From the NCBI RefSeq assembly GCF_024267675.1, contig NZ_JALDYX010000006.1:1-64000 (forward strand): 64,000 bases of DNA, written 5' to 3'. Every line of letters begins with the position of its first letter. Positions within the stretch are counted from its first letter, which is position 1. Source of the stretch: Marinobacterium sedimentorum (GTDB lineage: Bacteria > Pseudomonadota > Gammaproteobacteria > Pseudomonadales > Balneatricaceae). The position numbers and the translations under genes were made by a program. A model generated the notes under the pieces. The model saw only the letters and a program-made list of their open reading frames with translations, was not told where the DNA came from and made no database searches. This document shows, one piece after another, positions 7,891 through 16,408 of this stretch.

Positions 7891-8706
7891 GTGTCGAACG
7901 AATTTGAAAACCGCTTTGGCGGCAGTCGCAGGCTCTACGGCGTTGACACGGTTGAGCTCTATCGTCGCAGCCATGTGTGCGTGGTGGGGATTGGCGGCGT
8001 GGGTTCCTGGGTTGTCGAGGCGCTGGCGCGCACGGCCATAGGCCGGATTACCCTTATCGATCTGGATGATATCTGTGTCACCAACACCAACCGTCAGATC
8101 CATGCGCTAAGCGGCAATATCGGCCGATCCAAGGTCGAGGCCATGGCTGAGCGGGTGCGGGCGATCAATCCCGAGGCCGTGGTGGCGGAAGTTGAGGAGT
8201 TTATCACCACAGAAAATATCGCTGAGCTGATCAGCGGCGACTTTGATTACGTGGTGGATGCCATCGACAGCCTGCGCGAGAAGTCTGCCCTAATCGCGCA
8301 CTGCAAACGGCGCAAGATTCCGCTGATTACCATCGGCGGGGCCGGCGGCCAGGTGGATCCGACCCGCATCGATATTGCTGACCTGAGCCGCACCAGTCAG
8401 GATCCGCTGGCGGCCAAGGTGCGTTCGTGGCTGCGGCGCCATTATGGCTTCAGTACGTCGAGAAAATTTGGCGTTGATTGTGTCTATTCGACCGAGCAGC
8501 TGGTGTATCCGCAGCCCGACGGCAGCGTCTGTCAGCAGAAGACCCTCGCAGAGGGCAGTACACGGCTGGATTGTGACGGCGGCTTCGGGGCCTCCGTCTG
8601 TGTTACCGCCAGTTTTGGTTTTGTGGCGGTCTCGCGGGTACTGAAAAAGCTGCAGGAGCGGGAAGCCCGTCGTGTGGCGGCGCTGTCTGATGCGAGTTCG
8701 ATCTAG
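7891..8706 (+). CDS. tcdA: tRNA threonylcarbamoyladenosine dehydratase TcdA
   Basis: TcdA (271 aa; also CsdL or YgdL) is an E1-like enzyme that uses ATP to cyclise t6A37 of tRNA to ct6A. It starts with GTG 7891 and opens with the family signature RFGGSRRLYG. The ATP-binding glycine loop is VVGIGGVGSWVVEALAR, followed by LIDLDDICVTNTNRQIHAL and DAIDSLREKSALI. A late Cys-containing CVYSTEQ segment is also conserved. Length is normal. The TAG stop codon lies inside a 14-bp sequence identical to the end of the MITE at 32790. Confidence 0.93.
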   Translation: MSNEFENRFGGSRRLYGVDTVELYRRSHVCVVGIGGVGSWVVEALARTAIGRITLIDLDDICVTNTNRQIHALSGNIGRSKVEAMAERVRAINPEAVVAEVEEFITTENIAELISGDFDYVVDAIDSLREKSALIAHCKRRKIPLITIGGAGGQVDPTRIDIADLSRTSQDPLAAKVRSWLRRHYGFSTSRKFGVDCVYSTEQLVYPQPDGSVCQQKTLAEGSTRLDCDGGFGASVCVTASFGFVAVSRVLKKLQEREARRVAALSDASSI

Positions 8707-8716
8707 TGTACTGCTT
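8703..8716. repeat. Lone 14-bp copy of the MITE terminus
   Basis: CTAGTGTACTGCTT here is identical to the outer 14 bases of both ends of the 32790-33060 element. The sequence after it does not continue the element. It spans the tcdA stop codon. Confidence 0.5.
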
Positions 8717-8742
8717 GTGTCGTCGAAGCGCGCCTGGGTGTC

Positions 8743-9348
8743 TCAGCCCAGGCCAACCTTGATTCCCAATGCCATCAATGTCACGCCAATCGCGCCTTCG
8801 ATGCGCTGGCGTGCGCGCGCCAGTGCCTGCTGTACCGCGGGTCTTGTCAGCAGCATGACAACCAGGCTCAGCCACGCCAGTTCAATGCTGACCGGGGTTA
8901 ACCCGTAGAGCATTAGCGCCGGCCAGTCATGATCCTGCTGCAGCACCTGGGAAAACATGGCCATAAAGAACAGCAGTACCTTGGGGTTGAACAGGCTGAT
9001 CATGAGGCCTGCGAGAAAGCTGTGCTGGCTACTCGCTGCTACACTTTCGTTATCGGGGTTCTGGTCCTTGCGGCTACTGAGCAGATAAACCACACCCATG
9101 TAAAGCAGATAGGCGCTGCCGAGCCAGCGAATGCCGGCGTAGAGACCCGGTGACTGGCTGATCAGGGTGGCGATACCGACGAGCGACAGGGAGGCGTGGA
9201 TCAGCAGTGCGGTGGCAAGGCCTGCTGCGGTGAAAAAGCCCGCTCTGCGGCCGCGCCCCAGGGTATTGCGCAGCACTATGGCCATATTTGCCCCTGGAAT
9301 CATGGCTCCGAGCAGGGTAATGCCGGCAAAGAGTAACCATTCGAACAT
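8743..9348 (-). CDS. LysE/RhtB family exporter
   Basis: A 201-aa inner-membrane protein of the LysE translocator superfamily, which exports amino acids or their derivatives. It has the family N-terminus (LFAGITLLGAMIPGANMAIVLRNTLGRGRRAG), in which the PGAN motif corresponds to the conserved PGP region. Further hydrophobic segments cover GLATALLIHASLSLVGIATLI, the WLGSAYLLYMGVVYLL helix and SLFNPKVLLFFMAMFSQ. Six helices are expected. The substrate cannot be read from sequence. It converges with tcdA and lies 88 nt downstream of a co-directional LysR gene, which may regulate it. Confidence 0.87.
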   Translation of the reverse strand: MFEWLLFAGITLLGAMIPGANMAIVLRNTLGRGRRAGFFTAAGLATALLIHASLSLVGIATLISQSPGLYAGIRWLGSAYLLYMGVVYLLSSRKDQNPDNESVAASSQHSFLAGLMISLFNPKVLLFFMAMFSQVLQQDHDWPALMLYGLTPVSIELAWLSLVVMLLTRPAVQQALARARQRIEGAIGVTLMALGIKVGLG

Positions 9349-9436
9349 AGTGTCAGTCTCTGGGATCGTTCATCTGGACGCCCAGTGTAAGGAGTGGCAT
9401 GCAGGTGCCGCCAATCCCCAATACTGATACTGGTTA

Positions 9437-10375
9437 TTACTTCTGCTTATGGCTTGATGCGGGCTTGGAAAAGCTCGATTTTTCCAGTGCCTGATAGAAG
9501 CGCTCGCGCACAAAGCCGTGGGCAGCGTCATGCTGCTGCCGCTGATGCCAGATCAGCGAATAGCGTACCCGTTCGACCTCAAAGGGTAGCGGGAGCAGCG
9601 CCAGATCATGCCGTTGCCTGAGGTTTTCCGCCATGTGGCTGGGCAGGGTCAGAATGCCGTCACTGCTGGCGCAAAAGGCGAGCGCAGAGTGAAAAAAAGG
9701 CACGGTAATGCGGACCCGTCTCAGCCTGCCCAGTGCCGCCAGAGCGTTGTCGAGGGCGCGGTTCTTGTCGCCACCGCCGCTGATGCTGATATGGTCAGCG
9801 CTGGTGTATTGATCCAGATCGAGTCCGCCGTTCGCCAGTAGCGGGTGATTGGCACGCAGCAGGCAACTGTAGCTGTCTTCGCCCACCTGGCGGCCGTGGA
9901 TATCGTCGGGTACTTCATTCAGGATGCAGGCGGCCAGATCCATGCGGCCCTCGCGCAGGTCGGTGATCATGGCGGGTTCCCAGAGGTGAAAATGCAGTTG
10001 CAGTCCGGGGGCGGTGCGGCACAGATCCTCGACCAGTGTTGGCAGAATGTGTTCGCTGGTGTAATCGGTGATGGCGATATTGAAGCGGCCCTGAAATAGG
10101 GCCGGGTCGAAATGATCGGGCATCAGCAGGCTTTCAATGTTCAGCAGCAATGGCGCTATCTGCGCCGACAGCGCTTCCGCCCTGGGTGTCAGCTGCATCT
10201 GGTTGCCGACCCGCACCAGCAGCGGATCCCCCAGCAGGGTTCGCAGCTGCGCCAGGTTGCGGCTCATGGCGGGTTGCGTCACGAAGAGGGCGCGCGCCGC
10301 CTGGCTGACGCTGCGACAGCGCAGCAGCTGATGCAGTGCTGTTAGCAGGTTGAGGTTGATGCGTGATAATTCCAT
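9437..10375 (-). CDS. LysR family transcriptional regulator
   Basis: A 312-aa regulator. The N-terminal winged helix-turn-helix is clear: NLNLLTALHQLLRCRSVSQAARALFVTQPAMSRNLAQLRTLLGDPLLVR. A substrate-binding domain follows from about residue 90 (GRFNIAITDYTSEHILPTLVEDL). The helix-turn-helix resembles the NodD/LinR-like subgroup, in which the effector is usually a small aromatic or organic acid, but no effector can be named. It is followed by the LysE exporter gene in the same direction. ATG 10375 is the natural start, MELSRINLNLL. Confidence 0.9.
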   Translation of the reverse strand: MELSRINLNLLTALHQLLRCRSVSQAARALFVTQPAMSRNLAQLRTLLGDPLLVRVGNQMQLTPRAEALSAQIAPLLLNIESLLMPDHFDPALFQGRFNIAITDYTSEHILPTLVEDLCRTAPGLQLHFHLWEPAMITDLREGRMDLAACILNEVPDDIHGRQVGEDSYSCLLRANHPLLANGGLDLDQYTSADHISISGGGDKNRALDNALAALGRLRRVRITVPFFHSALAFCASSDGILTLPSHMAENLRQRHDLALLPLPFEVERVRYSLIWHQRQQHDAAHGFVRERFYQALEKSSFSKPASSHKQK

Positions 10376-10740
10376 TGCGCAAGGATATCAGCTCAGGTTA
10401 TACCGAAGAACACTGCTGCATAAATACCTTGGGTGGCACCCTAATACCGCTCAAGGGCAGGGAGGCTGCGCCGATAGACTTCGCTGTGGGAACAACAGTC
10501 TGCGCAAGTGGCAATCTGCACATGCGGCCCCGGTGCATATTGATGGTCTGTTGGGACATGGTTAGCCATACGGCTGGGTGGCCTGGTGGCTGTGGTAGCC
10601 GGCATGGAGACTGGAAGCCTGTGAGATAAACGTTTTCAAGCCCGACCCGAGGGATCCAAGAGGTATATAATTAGCAGGTGCGCCCGCAGACTTCGTCAGT
10701 GGGCCAGCCAGATCCAGCGCTGAATAGGGAGATAGCTTGG
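10376..10740. promoter_or_regulatory. Gene-free region with a -10-like box before the 348-aa gene
   Basis: No gene is supported here. A perfect TATAAT lies at 10666-10671 but has no good -35 at 16-18 bp, so an activator may be needed. AGGGA at 10726-10730 is the likely ribosome-binding site for the next gene. The LysR promoter must read leftward from this region. Confidence 0.4.
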
Positions 10741-11787
10741 ATGCAGCAGCCTGATCGAAGCCCGTTAAGTCGGCCTGATGTGACACTCTCAGACGCCTCT
10801 ACCGCCAAGGGAGGGGGGCTTGATCGCGGCTTTGGGAACATGCTGCAACAGGCTGCCATCTCGCCGGGGCTGGTGGCTGAGCTTGCGGCGGATCACGCCA
10901 GCAACCGGTTGGCTCCGCTGGAAAAAACACTGCTCGCACGCTGGCCGGTAGAGAACTACACCGCGGTGCTGCGCGACCCGGTTCAGGCGCTGGATGATGG
11001 CCGGGCAGAGTACGATATCTTTCTTGACGGCGCTCAGCGAGTGCTCGATGAGTTGGGCCGCTTTGATATAGCTGCACTGATTGAATTGCGCTTTCCGGCG
11101 GGTGGTGTGCAGTTCGGCTGGCATCGGTTTGAACTGTCGGATCTGTTTCTGGGGCAAATGTGGCTTGCCCAGGCGCCTATGCTTGAATGGCTGGAGGCCC
11201 ATGCTGCCGGACTGGAATCCCTTGTCGCCCGTGCACGGCCCTATGCGCTGGCCCAAAGTGCCCTGTGGCTTGAACGTGATGGTGGCCAGAGTCGGGCCCG
11301 GGCCATCGACTCGGGGCAGCTGTATCCCTATTTGCAACGTCTGTTTGCCGGTGCCTTTAACCTTGTGGGTGTCTCTGCACTAAAGCCAGCAAAACTCTTG
11401 TCTGCCGGCATGGAGCCGCTGTTGCTGGCCGGTGGCGCCCTGCGCTTGGCTCATGCTGATGCTTCGGTCAGTCAGGCGTTTAGCCTGCTGGAAATCGATG
11501 TGCGCCGGGCGACGCTCATGCAGTTGCGCACTGCAGCAGCGCTTTTGTATGAAAAACATCTGCTCGACGCGCAGCACTATGTGCTGCTCAGTCATGGCCA
11601 GTATTTTGTGAAGTGCGTTGTAGCAGGCGCGGATGACGCGGATGACGCGAATTACAGGGCGCCGCGGGACTGGATTGACGTTTTCGAGCAGGCGCTTGCG
11701 GGCCTTTGGATGCGTGGCGATCTGGGTACCTCGATTCAGGCTGTTCTGGCGTTGCTCAAAAAGGCGGATAGCGCCGCCGCGGCCTGA
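10741..11787 (+). CDS. Hypothetical protein, 348 aa, unrecognised
   Basis: I do not recognise this protein. ATG 10741 has an AGGGA box 10 nt upstream; an in-frame GTG at 10678 would overlap the -10-like sequence and is less likely. It looks soluble, with no signal peptide or transmembrane helix. Notable features are a low-complexity N-terminus, a helix-rich body (YDIFLDGAQRVLDELGRFDIAALIELRF), the segment FGWHRFELSDLFLGQMWLAQAPMLEWLEAHAAGLESL, and an Ala-rich tail. Codon use matches its neighbours. It lies alone between a LysR gene and the TAXI transporter, 358 nt from the latter, so an operon link is uncertain. Confidence 0.6.
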   Translation: MQQPDRSPLSRPDVTLSDASTAKGGGLDRGFGNMLQQAAISPGLVAELAADHASNRLAPLEKTLLARWPVENYTAVLRDPVQALDDGRAEYDIFLDGAQRVLDELGRFDIAALIELRFPAGGVQFGWHRFELSDLFLGQMWLAQAPMLEWLEAHAAGLESLVARARPYALAQSALWLERDGGQSRARAIDSGQLYPYLQRLFAGAFNLVGVSALKPAKLLSAGMEPLLLAGGALRLAHADASVSQAFSLLEIDVRRATLMQLRTAAALLYEKHLLDAQHYVLLSHGQYFVKCVVAGADDADDANYRAPRDWIDVFEQALAGLWMRGDLGTSIQAVLALLKKADSAAAA

Positions 11788-12145
11788 TTGGCGCCTGTGT
11801 TTACAGCTTTTCTCTTTTTGGGCAAGTGCCCACATCTGTAATCCGTTAATGCCCCGGCACGGCCTGTGCTTGTGCGTGCAGGCGCGTGGCCAAATCTCGG
11901 CCTATGCTGTAACAACGGTTTCCGGGTTGCGGGGCATGACCAAATAGGCAGGAAATCCTGCAAAATACAGGGTTCTGCGCGTCGTCTTAGACATAACCGA
12001 TTGATTTTATAAGCTGTATCGCCGACCCTATGAGACGTGGTCTTGGTGCCCATGCGGGCGTTTGAGGCACAGTTACAGGCCATTTATGGTGTGGCAGCTG
12101 CGTGCTGCATGTATTTACTGGATAACAAACAAGGAAGCAGACAAC
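11788..12145. promoter_or_regulatory. Gene-free leader region upstream of the TAXI binding-protein gene
   Basis: No gene is supported. A short hairpin TGGGCA-AG-TGCCCA lies near 11818-11831 without a T-run. AAGGAAG at 12131-12137 is the ribosome-binding site of the TAXI gene. I could not find a clear sigma70 or sigma54 promoter by eye. Confidence 0.35.
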
Positions 12146-13129
12146 ATGATGAAACTTAAATCCGCCTTTACCGCATCGGTACTGGCCGCCGGTGTCATGC
12201 TGGCAGGCGCTGTGCAGAGCGTCTCTGCGGCCGAGCCGACCTATGTCACCATTGGCACCGGCGGTCAGACCGGCGTTTATTACGTCGTGGGTCAGTCGAT
12301 TTGCCGACTGGTGAATCGCGGTGCCGATGATCATGGCATCAAGTGCACCGCGCCTTCTACCGGTGGCTCCGTCGCCAACCTGAATGCCATTCGTGAAGGT
12401 GGTCAGGACATGGGTGTGGCGCAGTCCGACATGCAGTTCCACGCCTATAACGGTACCGACAAGTTTGCCGAGCAGGGTGCCAACCCGGAACTGCGGGCAG
12501 TATTTTCCGTACATCCCGAGCCCTTCACCGTGGTTGCCCGTGCAGACTCAGGCATCAAGGTGTTTGATGATCTCAAGGGCAAACGCGTGAATGTCGGCAA
12601 CCCGGGATCGGGTCAGCGCGGTACCATGGAAGTGCTGATGGAGCGCAAGGGCTGGACGCTGGACGATTTCAAGCTCGCCTCCGAACTCAAGTCTTCAGAG
12701 CAGTCCCAGGCGCTGTGTGACAACAAGGTTGATGCCATAATCTTCACCGTGGGTCACCCCAATGGTTCCATCAAGGAAGCCACGACCTCCTGTGAGGCCC
12801 TGATAGTGCCGGTGGAAGGTGCTGAAGTAGATGCGCTGATCTCCGAAAATGATTACTACGCCAAGGCGATCATCCCGGCGGGCATGTACAAGGGTACGGA
12901 TGCCGATACGGCCACCTTTGGTGTGGGCGCGACCTTCGTATCTTCAACCAAGGCTGATCCGGAAGTGATTTACCAGGTGGTCAAGGCTGTGTTCGATAAC
13001 TTCGATCGCTTCAAGAAATTGCACCCGGCGTTCGAGAATCTGGATCCTGCGCTGATGATCAAGAATAACCTGTCTGCACCGCTGCATGATGGTGCGGTTC
13101 GGTACTACAAAGAACGTGGCTGGATGTAA
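12146..13129 (+). CDS. TAXI family TRAP transporter solute-binding protein
   Basis: A 327-aa periplasmic protein with a signal peptide (MMKLKSAFTASVLAAGVMLAGAVQSVSA, cleaved before AEPTY). The mature N-terminus YVTIGTGGQTGVYYVVGQSICRLVNRG is the hallmark of the TAXI subgroup, followed by APSTGGSVANLNAIREG and the Q-SD segment of the ligand site. Known TAXI proteins bind small dicarboxylates such as glutamate or 2-oxoglutarate-like acids; the ligand here is not known. AAGGAAG precedes the start. The fused permease gene follows after a hairpin terminator, an arrangement that would keep binding protein in excess. Confidence 0.93.
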   Translation: MMKLKSAFTASVLAAGVMLAGAVQSVSAAEPTYVTIGTGGQTGVYYVVGQSICRLVNRGADDHGIKCTAPSTGGSVANLNAIREGGQDMGVAQSDMQFHAYNGTDKFAEQGANPELRAVFSVHPEPFTVVARADSGIKVFDDLKGKRVNVGNPGSGQRGTMEVLMERKGWTLDDFKLASELKSSEQSQALCDNKVDAIIFTVGHPNGSIKEATTSCEALIVPVEGAEVDALISENDYYAKAIIPAGMYKGTDADTATFGVGATFVSSTKADPEVIYQVVKAVFDNFDRFKKLHPAFENLDPALMIKNNLSAPLHDGAVRYYKERGWM

Positions 13130-13144
13130 CCACGGGTTTTAATT

Positions 13145-13176
13145 AAAACGGCTTGCCATAGTGGCAGGCCGTTTTT
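13145..13176 (+). terminator. Hairpin with T-run between binding-protein and permease genes
   Basis: AAAACGGCTTGCCA pairs over 14 bp (one G-U) with the arm at 13162-13175, around a TAG loop, and ends in TTTTT. It is probably a partial terminator that lowers permease expression relative to the binding protein. Confidence 0.75.
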
Positions 13177-13235
13177 CGTTTGGCTCGCAGCGTTTTATTG
13201 CTTAAGTGCGGGCACAGTTAATAATCGGAGATTTT

Positions 13236-15854
13236 ATGAGCGACCCAAAAAAAGGCCCGTCAGCCATTGATGAGGCAGGGCTGCAGGACATGGTTGCAGC
13301 CACTGACAGCGGTGCGCGCACCCCCCTGGGTTTTCAGAAAATGCTGTTGCTCGGTACGGCCCTGGGGTGGTCCTTGTTCCAGCTCTGGATTGCGTCGCCC
13401 CTGCCATTTTATGACTGGCCACTGGTTGGCAGTTTTGGTGTCTTCAACGATACAGAAGCGCGCTCTATTCACCTGGCGCTGGCAGTATTTCTGGCGTTTC
13501 TGGCCTATCCGGCCTTTGATGGTTCCCCCCGGGATCGGGTGCCGGCCATTGATCTTGTGCTGGCCCTGTTGGGCGCCTTTTCGGCGGCCTATCTGTTTAT
13601 CTTCTATGTGGAATTGTCGACCCGCCCGGGCGCACCCCTGCTGCAGGATATAGTGGTGGCCTGTATCGGTTGTGTGCTGCTGCTGGAGGCAACCCGGCGT
13701 GCGCTGGGGCCGCCGCTGGTGGTGGTGGCGCTGGTCTTCCTGATCTATACCTTTGCCGGCCCCTATATGCCGGAAATTATTGCCCACAAGGGCGCGAGCC
13801 TGAAAGAAGTGGTAAACCATCAGTGGGTCACCACCGAAGGGGTCTTTGGTATTGCGTTGGGTGTGTCAACCAGCTTCGTCTTTCTGTTTGTGCTCTTTGG
13901 CGCGCTGCTCGACAAGGCGGGTGCCGGTAACTATTTCATCAAGGTGGCCTTTTCACTGCTCGGTCACATGCGTGGTGGCCCCGCCAAGGCGGCGGTAGTG
14001 TCCTCGGCCATGACCGGGCTGATTTCCGGCTCTTCCATTGCCAACGTGGTGACCACGGGTACCTTTACCATTCCGATGATGAAGCGGGTGGGTTTCAGTG
14101 CCGAAAAGGCCGGTGCCGTTGAGGTAGCCTCGTCGGTCAATGGCCAGATCATGCCGCCGGTCATGGGGGCTGCGGCCTTCCTGATGGTTGAATATGTGGG
14201 GCTGTCCTATGTCGAGGTTATTACTCATGCCTTCCTGCCAGCCCTGATCTCATATATCGCGCTGGTATATATCGTTCACCTGGAAGCTCTAAAGCTGGGT
14301 ATGCAGGGGTTGCCGCGCCGCGGTGTTGTGCGCCCCTGGCAGATGCGCCTCATGGGCCTGCTGCTGGGCTTTATGGGCACGGCGGTCGTGGCTTTTGCGG
14401 TGTACTTCGGTATCGGCTGGATCAAGCCGCTGCTGGGTGATGCGGCCAGTATTGTTATAGCGCTGCTGCTATTTGGGGTTTATGTCGGGTTGATCCGTTT
14501 TGCCGCGACCTACCCGGAGCTGGAACTGGATGATCCCGAGTCCGAGGTGGTGGAACTGCCGGAAACTGGGCCGACTGTGAAGTCGGGCCTGCACTTTATC
14601 CTGCCGGTGGTGGTGCTGGTGTGGTGTCTGATGGTCGAGCGGCTGTCGCCCGGGCTGTCTGCATTCTGGGCCAGCGTGCTGATGATGGTCATACTGGTAA
14701 CCCAGCGTCCGCTGTTCGCGTTTTTCCGTAACGAAGGCAAGCTTTTGGCGGCCTGCCAGTCGGGTTTTGATCAGCTGATCGACGGCCTGATTACCGGTGC
14801 CCGCAACATGATCGGAATCGGTATTGCCACGGCAACAGCCGGCATTATTGTCGGCGCCGTGTCCCAGACCGGCGTGGGCTCGGTGCTGGCGGATCTGGTG
14901 GAGGTCATGTCCTTCGGCAATCTGCTGCTGATGCTGATACTCACCGCCGTACTTAGCCTGATTCTGGGCATGGGGCTGCCGACCACCGCCAATTACATAG
15001 TGGTGTCCTCTCTGCTGGCGCCGGTCATTGTCACCCTGGGGCAGGAGTCCGGGCTGATCGTGCCGCTGATAGCCGTGCATCTGTTTGTGTTCTATTTCGG
15101 TATCATGGCCGATGTGACACCTCCAGTGGGACTGGCGTCCTTTGCGGCGGCGGCGGTGTCCGGTGGTGATCCGATCCGCACAGGCTTTGTGGCGTTTTTC
15201 TACAGTTTGCGCACCGCCATACTGCCGTTCCTGTTTATCTTCAATACCGACCTGCTGCTGATCAATGTCGATTGGCCCCATGGCATCATGGTGTTCGTGA
15301 TCTCGACTATCGGCATCTTGCTGTTTACCGCCGCGACCCAGGGTTACTTCCTGGTGCGTTGCCGTCTGCACGAAACACTGTTGCTGCTGCTGATTGCCTT
15401 TTCGCTGTTCCGTCCGGGCTTCTGGATGGATCGAATTGTGGATCCGTTCGAGGTACGTGACGGGGCTATGTTGCTGGATGAAGCCCTGGATATCCCTTCG
15501 GGCACGTCTGTGCGGCTGCATATCCTGGGCGAAGACGAAATTGGCAACGATCGCCGTTTCGTTGTGCTGCTGCCAATAGGTGAGGGCGACAACACCCGCG
15601 ATCGGCTGATGGATGCGGGGGTCGAGCTAATGGATGACGGTGGCAAGGCGCTGGTGGATGCGGTGAGCTTTGACAGCCGGGCAGAGCATGCGGGGCTGAC
15701 ATTTGACCAGGTTATCGAGCGTATCGAGATTGCCCGGCCTCAGCCTGCGAAGGAGCTGATCTTTATTCCTGCGTTGCTGCTGCTGGTGCCGCTTGTGATG
15801 ATGCAGCGTCGCAGGCGTGGGGTGCAGGCGCAGCCCGGAACTGCGAAGGCCTGA
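13236..15854 (+). CDS. TRAP transporter permease, fused DctQ/DctM type with C-terminal DUF3394-like region
   Basis: An 872-aa inner-membrane protein starting at ATG 13236, five bases after CGGAG. The N-terminal part has about four helices (small-subunit-like), and the central part is DctM-like with signatures GHMRGGPAKAAVVSSAMTGLISGSSIANVVTTGTFTIP and VNGQIMPPVMGAAAFLM. Further conserved blocks are LGMGLPTTANYIVVSSLLAPV and FYFGIMADVTPPVGLASFAAAAVSG. The last 150 residues (from about PGFWMDRIVDPFEVRDG) resemble DUF3394. It couples Na+ or H+ entry to uptake of the TAXI-bound solute. It follows the binding-protein gene and precedes a universal stress protein gene, a combination seen with other TRAP systems such as TeaABCD. 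Confidence 0.93.
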   Translation: MSDPKKGPSAIDEAGLQDMVAATDSGARTPLGFQKMLLLGTALGWSLFQLWIASPLPFYDWPLVGSFGVFNDTEARSIHLALAVFLAFLAYPAFDGSPRDRVPAIDLVLALLGAFSAAYLFIFYVELSTRPGAPLLQDIVVACIGCVLLLEATRRALGPPLVVVALVFLIYTFAGPYMPEIIAHKGASLKEVVNHQWVTTEGVFGIALGVSTSFVFLFVLFGALLDKAGAGNYFIKVAFSLLGHMRGGPAKAAVVSSAMTGLISGSSIANVVTTGTFTIPMMKRVGFSAEKAGAVEVASSVNGQIMPPVMGAAAFLMVEYVGLSYVEVITHAFLPALISYIALVYIVHLEALKLGMQGLPRRGVVRPWQMRLMGLLLGFMGTAVVAFAVYFGIGWIKPLLGDAASIVIALLLFGVYVGLIRFAATYPELELDDPESEVVELPETGPTVKSGLHFILPVVVLVWCLMVERLSPGLSAFWASVLMMVILVTQRPLFAFFRNEGKLLAACQSGFDQLIDGLITGARNMIGIGIATATAGIIVGAVSQTGVGSVLADLVEVMSFGNLLLMLILTAVLSLILGMGLPTTANYIVVSSLLAPVIVTLGQESGLIVPLIAVHLFVFYFGIMADVTPPVGLASFAAAAVSGGDPIRTGFVAFFYSLRTAILPFLFIFNTDLLLINVDWPHGIMVFVISTIGILLFTAATQGYFLVRCRLHETLLLLLIAFSLFRPGFWMDRIVDPFEVRDGAMLLDEALDIPSGTSVRLHILGEDEIGNDRRFVVLLPIGEGDNTRDRLMDAGVELMDDGGKALVDAVSFDSRAEHAGLTFDQVIERIEIARPQPAKELIFIPALLLLVPLVMMQRRRRGVQAQPGTAKA

Positions 15855-15860
15855 TAATTT

Positions 15861-15882
15861 GGCCGCCCCTGGGTGGGCGGCC
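15861..15882 (+). other. GC-rich hairpin after the permease gene, no T-run
   Basis: GGCCGCCC pairs perfectly with GGGCGGCC around a CTGGGT loop, 7 nt after the permease stop. Without a T-run it is more likely an mRNA 3' stabiliser or processing site than an intrinsic terminator. Confidence 0.45.
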
Positions 15883-15919
15883 CTGACAGAGCCGGCCGCG
15901 TGCCGGTCGAGGACCGATC

Positions 15920-16369
15920 ATGTTCAAAACTATCCTGATACCGGTTGATCTGGAAGAGTCTGCTTTCGCCGAGCCCGCCATTGCGGTGGCGTTACGCGAA
16001 CTTGACCCTGATGGCGGCAACATTCATCTGATGACGGTGATGCCGGGTTTTGCGTCCCCTATGGTTGCTTCGTTTTTTGATCCGGCGGCGGTAAAGAAGG
16101 CGCATCAGGCGGTGGATAAGCACCTGGTGGAGTTTGCCGAGCGCCAATTACCGGCTGATGTGTTACACAGTCTTTCGGTGCATCAGGGGCATCCGGCAGA
16201 ACGGATCATCAAGCAGGCGGCGGCGATTAACGCCGATATGATCATTATGTCGGCGCATCATCGCAGTCGCCTGGACAGCGCGCTGCTGGGATCAAACTCC
16301 GCCCGTGTGGTCGAGCGTGCGCAGTGCTCGGTGATGATTCTGCGCGGTGAAGCGCTTAAGCCGGCCTGA
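15920..16369 (+). CDS. Universal stress protein (UspA family)
   Basis: A 149-aa single-domain Usp protein: MFKTILIPVDLEES at the N-terminus, LMTVMPG, then HPAERIIKQAAAINADMIIMSAHH and VVERAQCSVMILRG. The ATP-binding signature G-2x-G-9x-G-(S/T) reads S-AH-H-RSRLDSALL-G-S, so the first two glycines are replaced and only the final GS is kept; ATP binding may be altered. It lies 65 nt after the TRAP permease gene. In Halomonas the Usp protein TeaD regulates the adjacent TRAP transporter, and a similar role is inferred here. Confidence 0.9.
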   Translation: MFKTILIPVDLEESAFAEPAIAVALRELDPDGGNIHLMTVMPGFASPMVASFFDPAAVKKAHQAVDKHLVEFAERQLPADVLHSLSVHQGHPAERIIKQAAAINADMIIMSAHHRSRLDSALLGSNSARVVERAQCSVMILRGEALKPA

Positions 16370-16408
16370 TCTGCCAGCCCTGGGTGATTCTGGGATTTTG
16401 GCTCTCCT

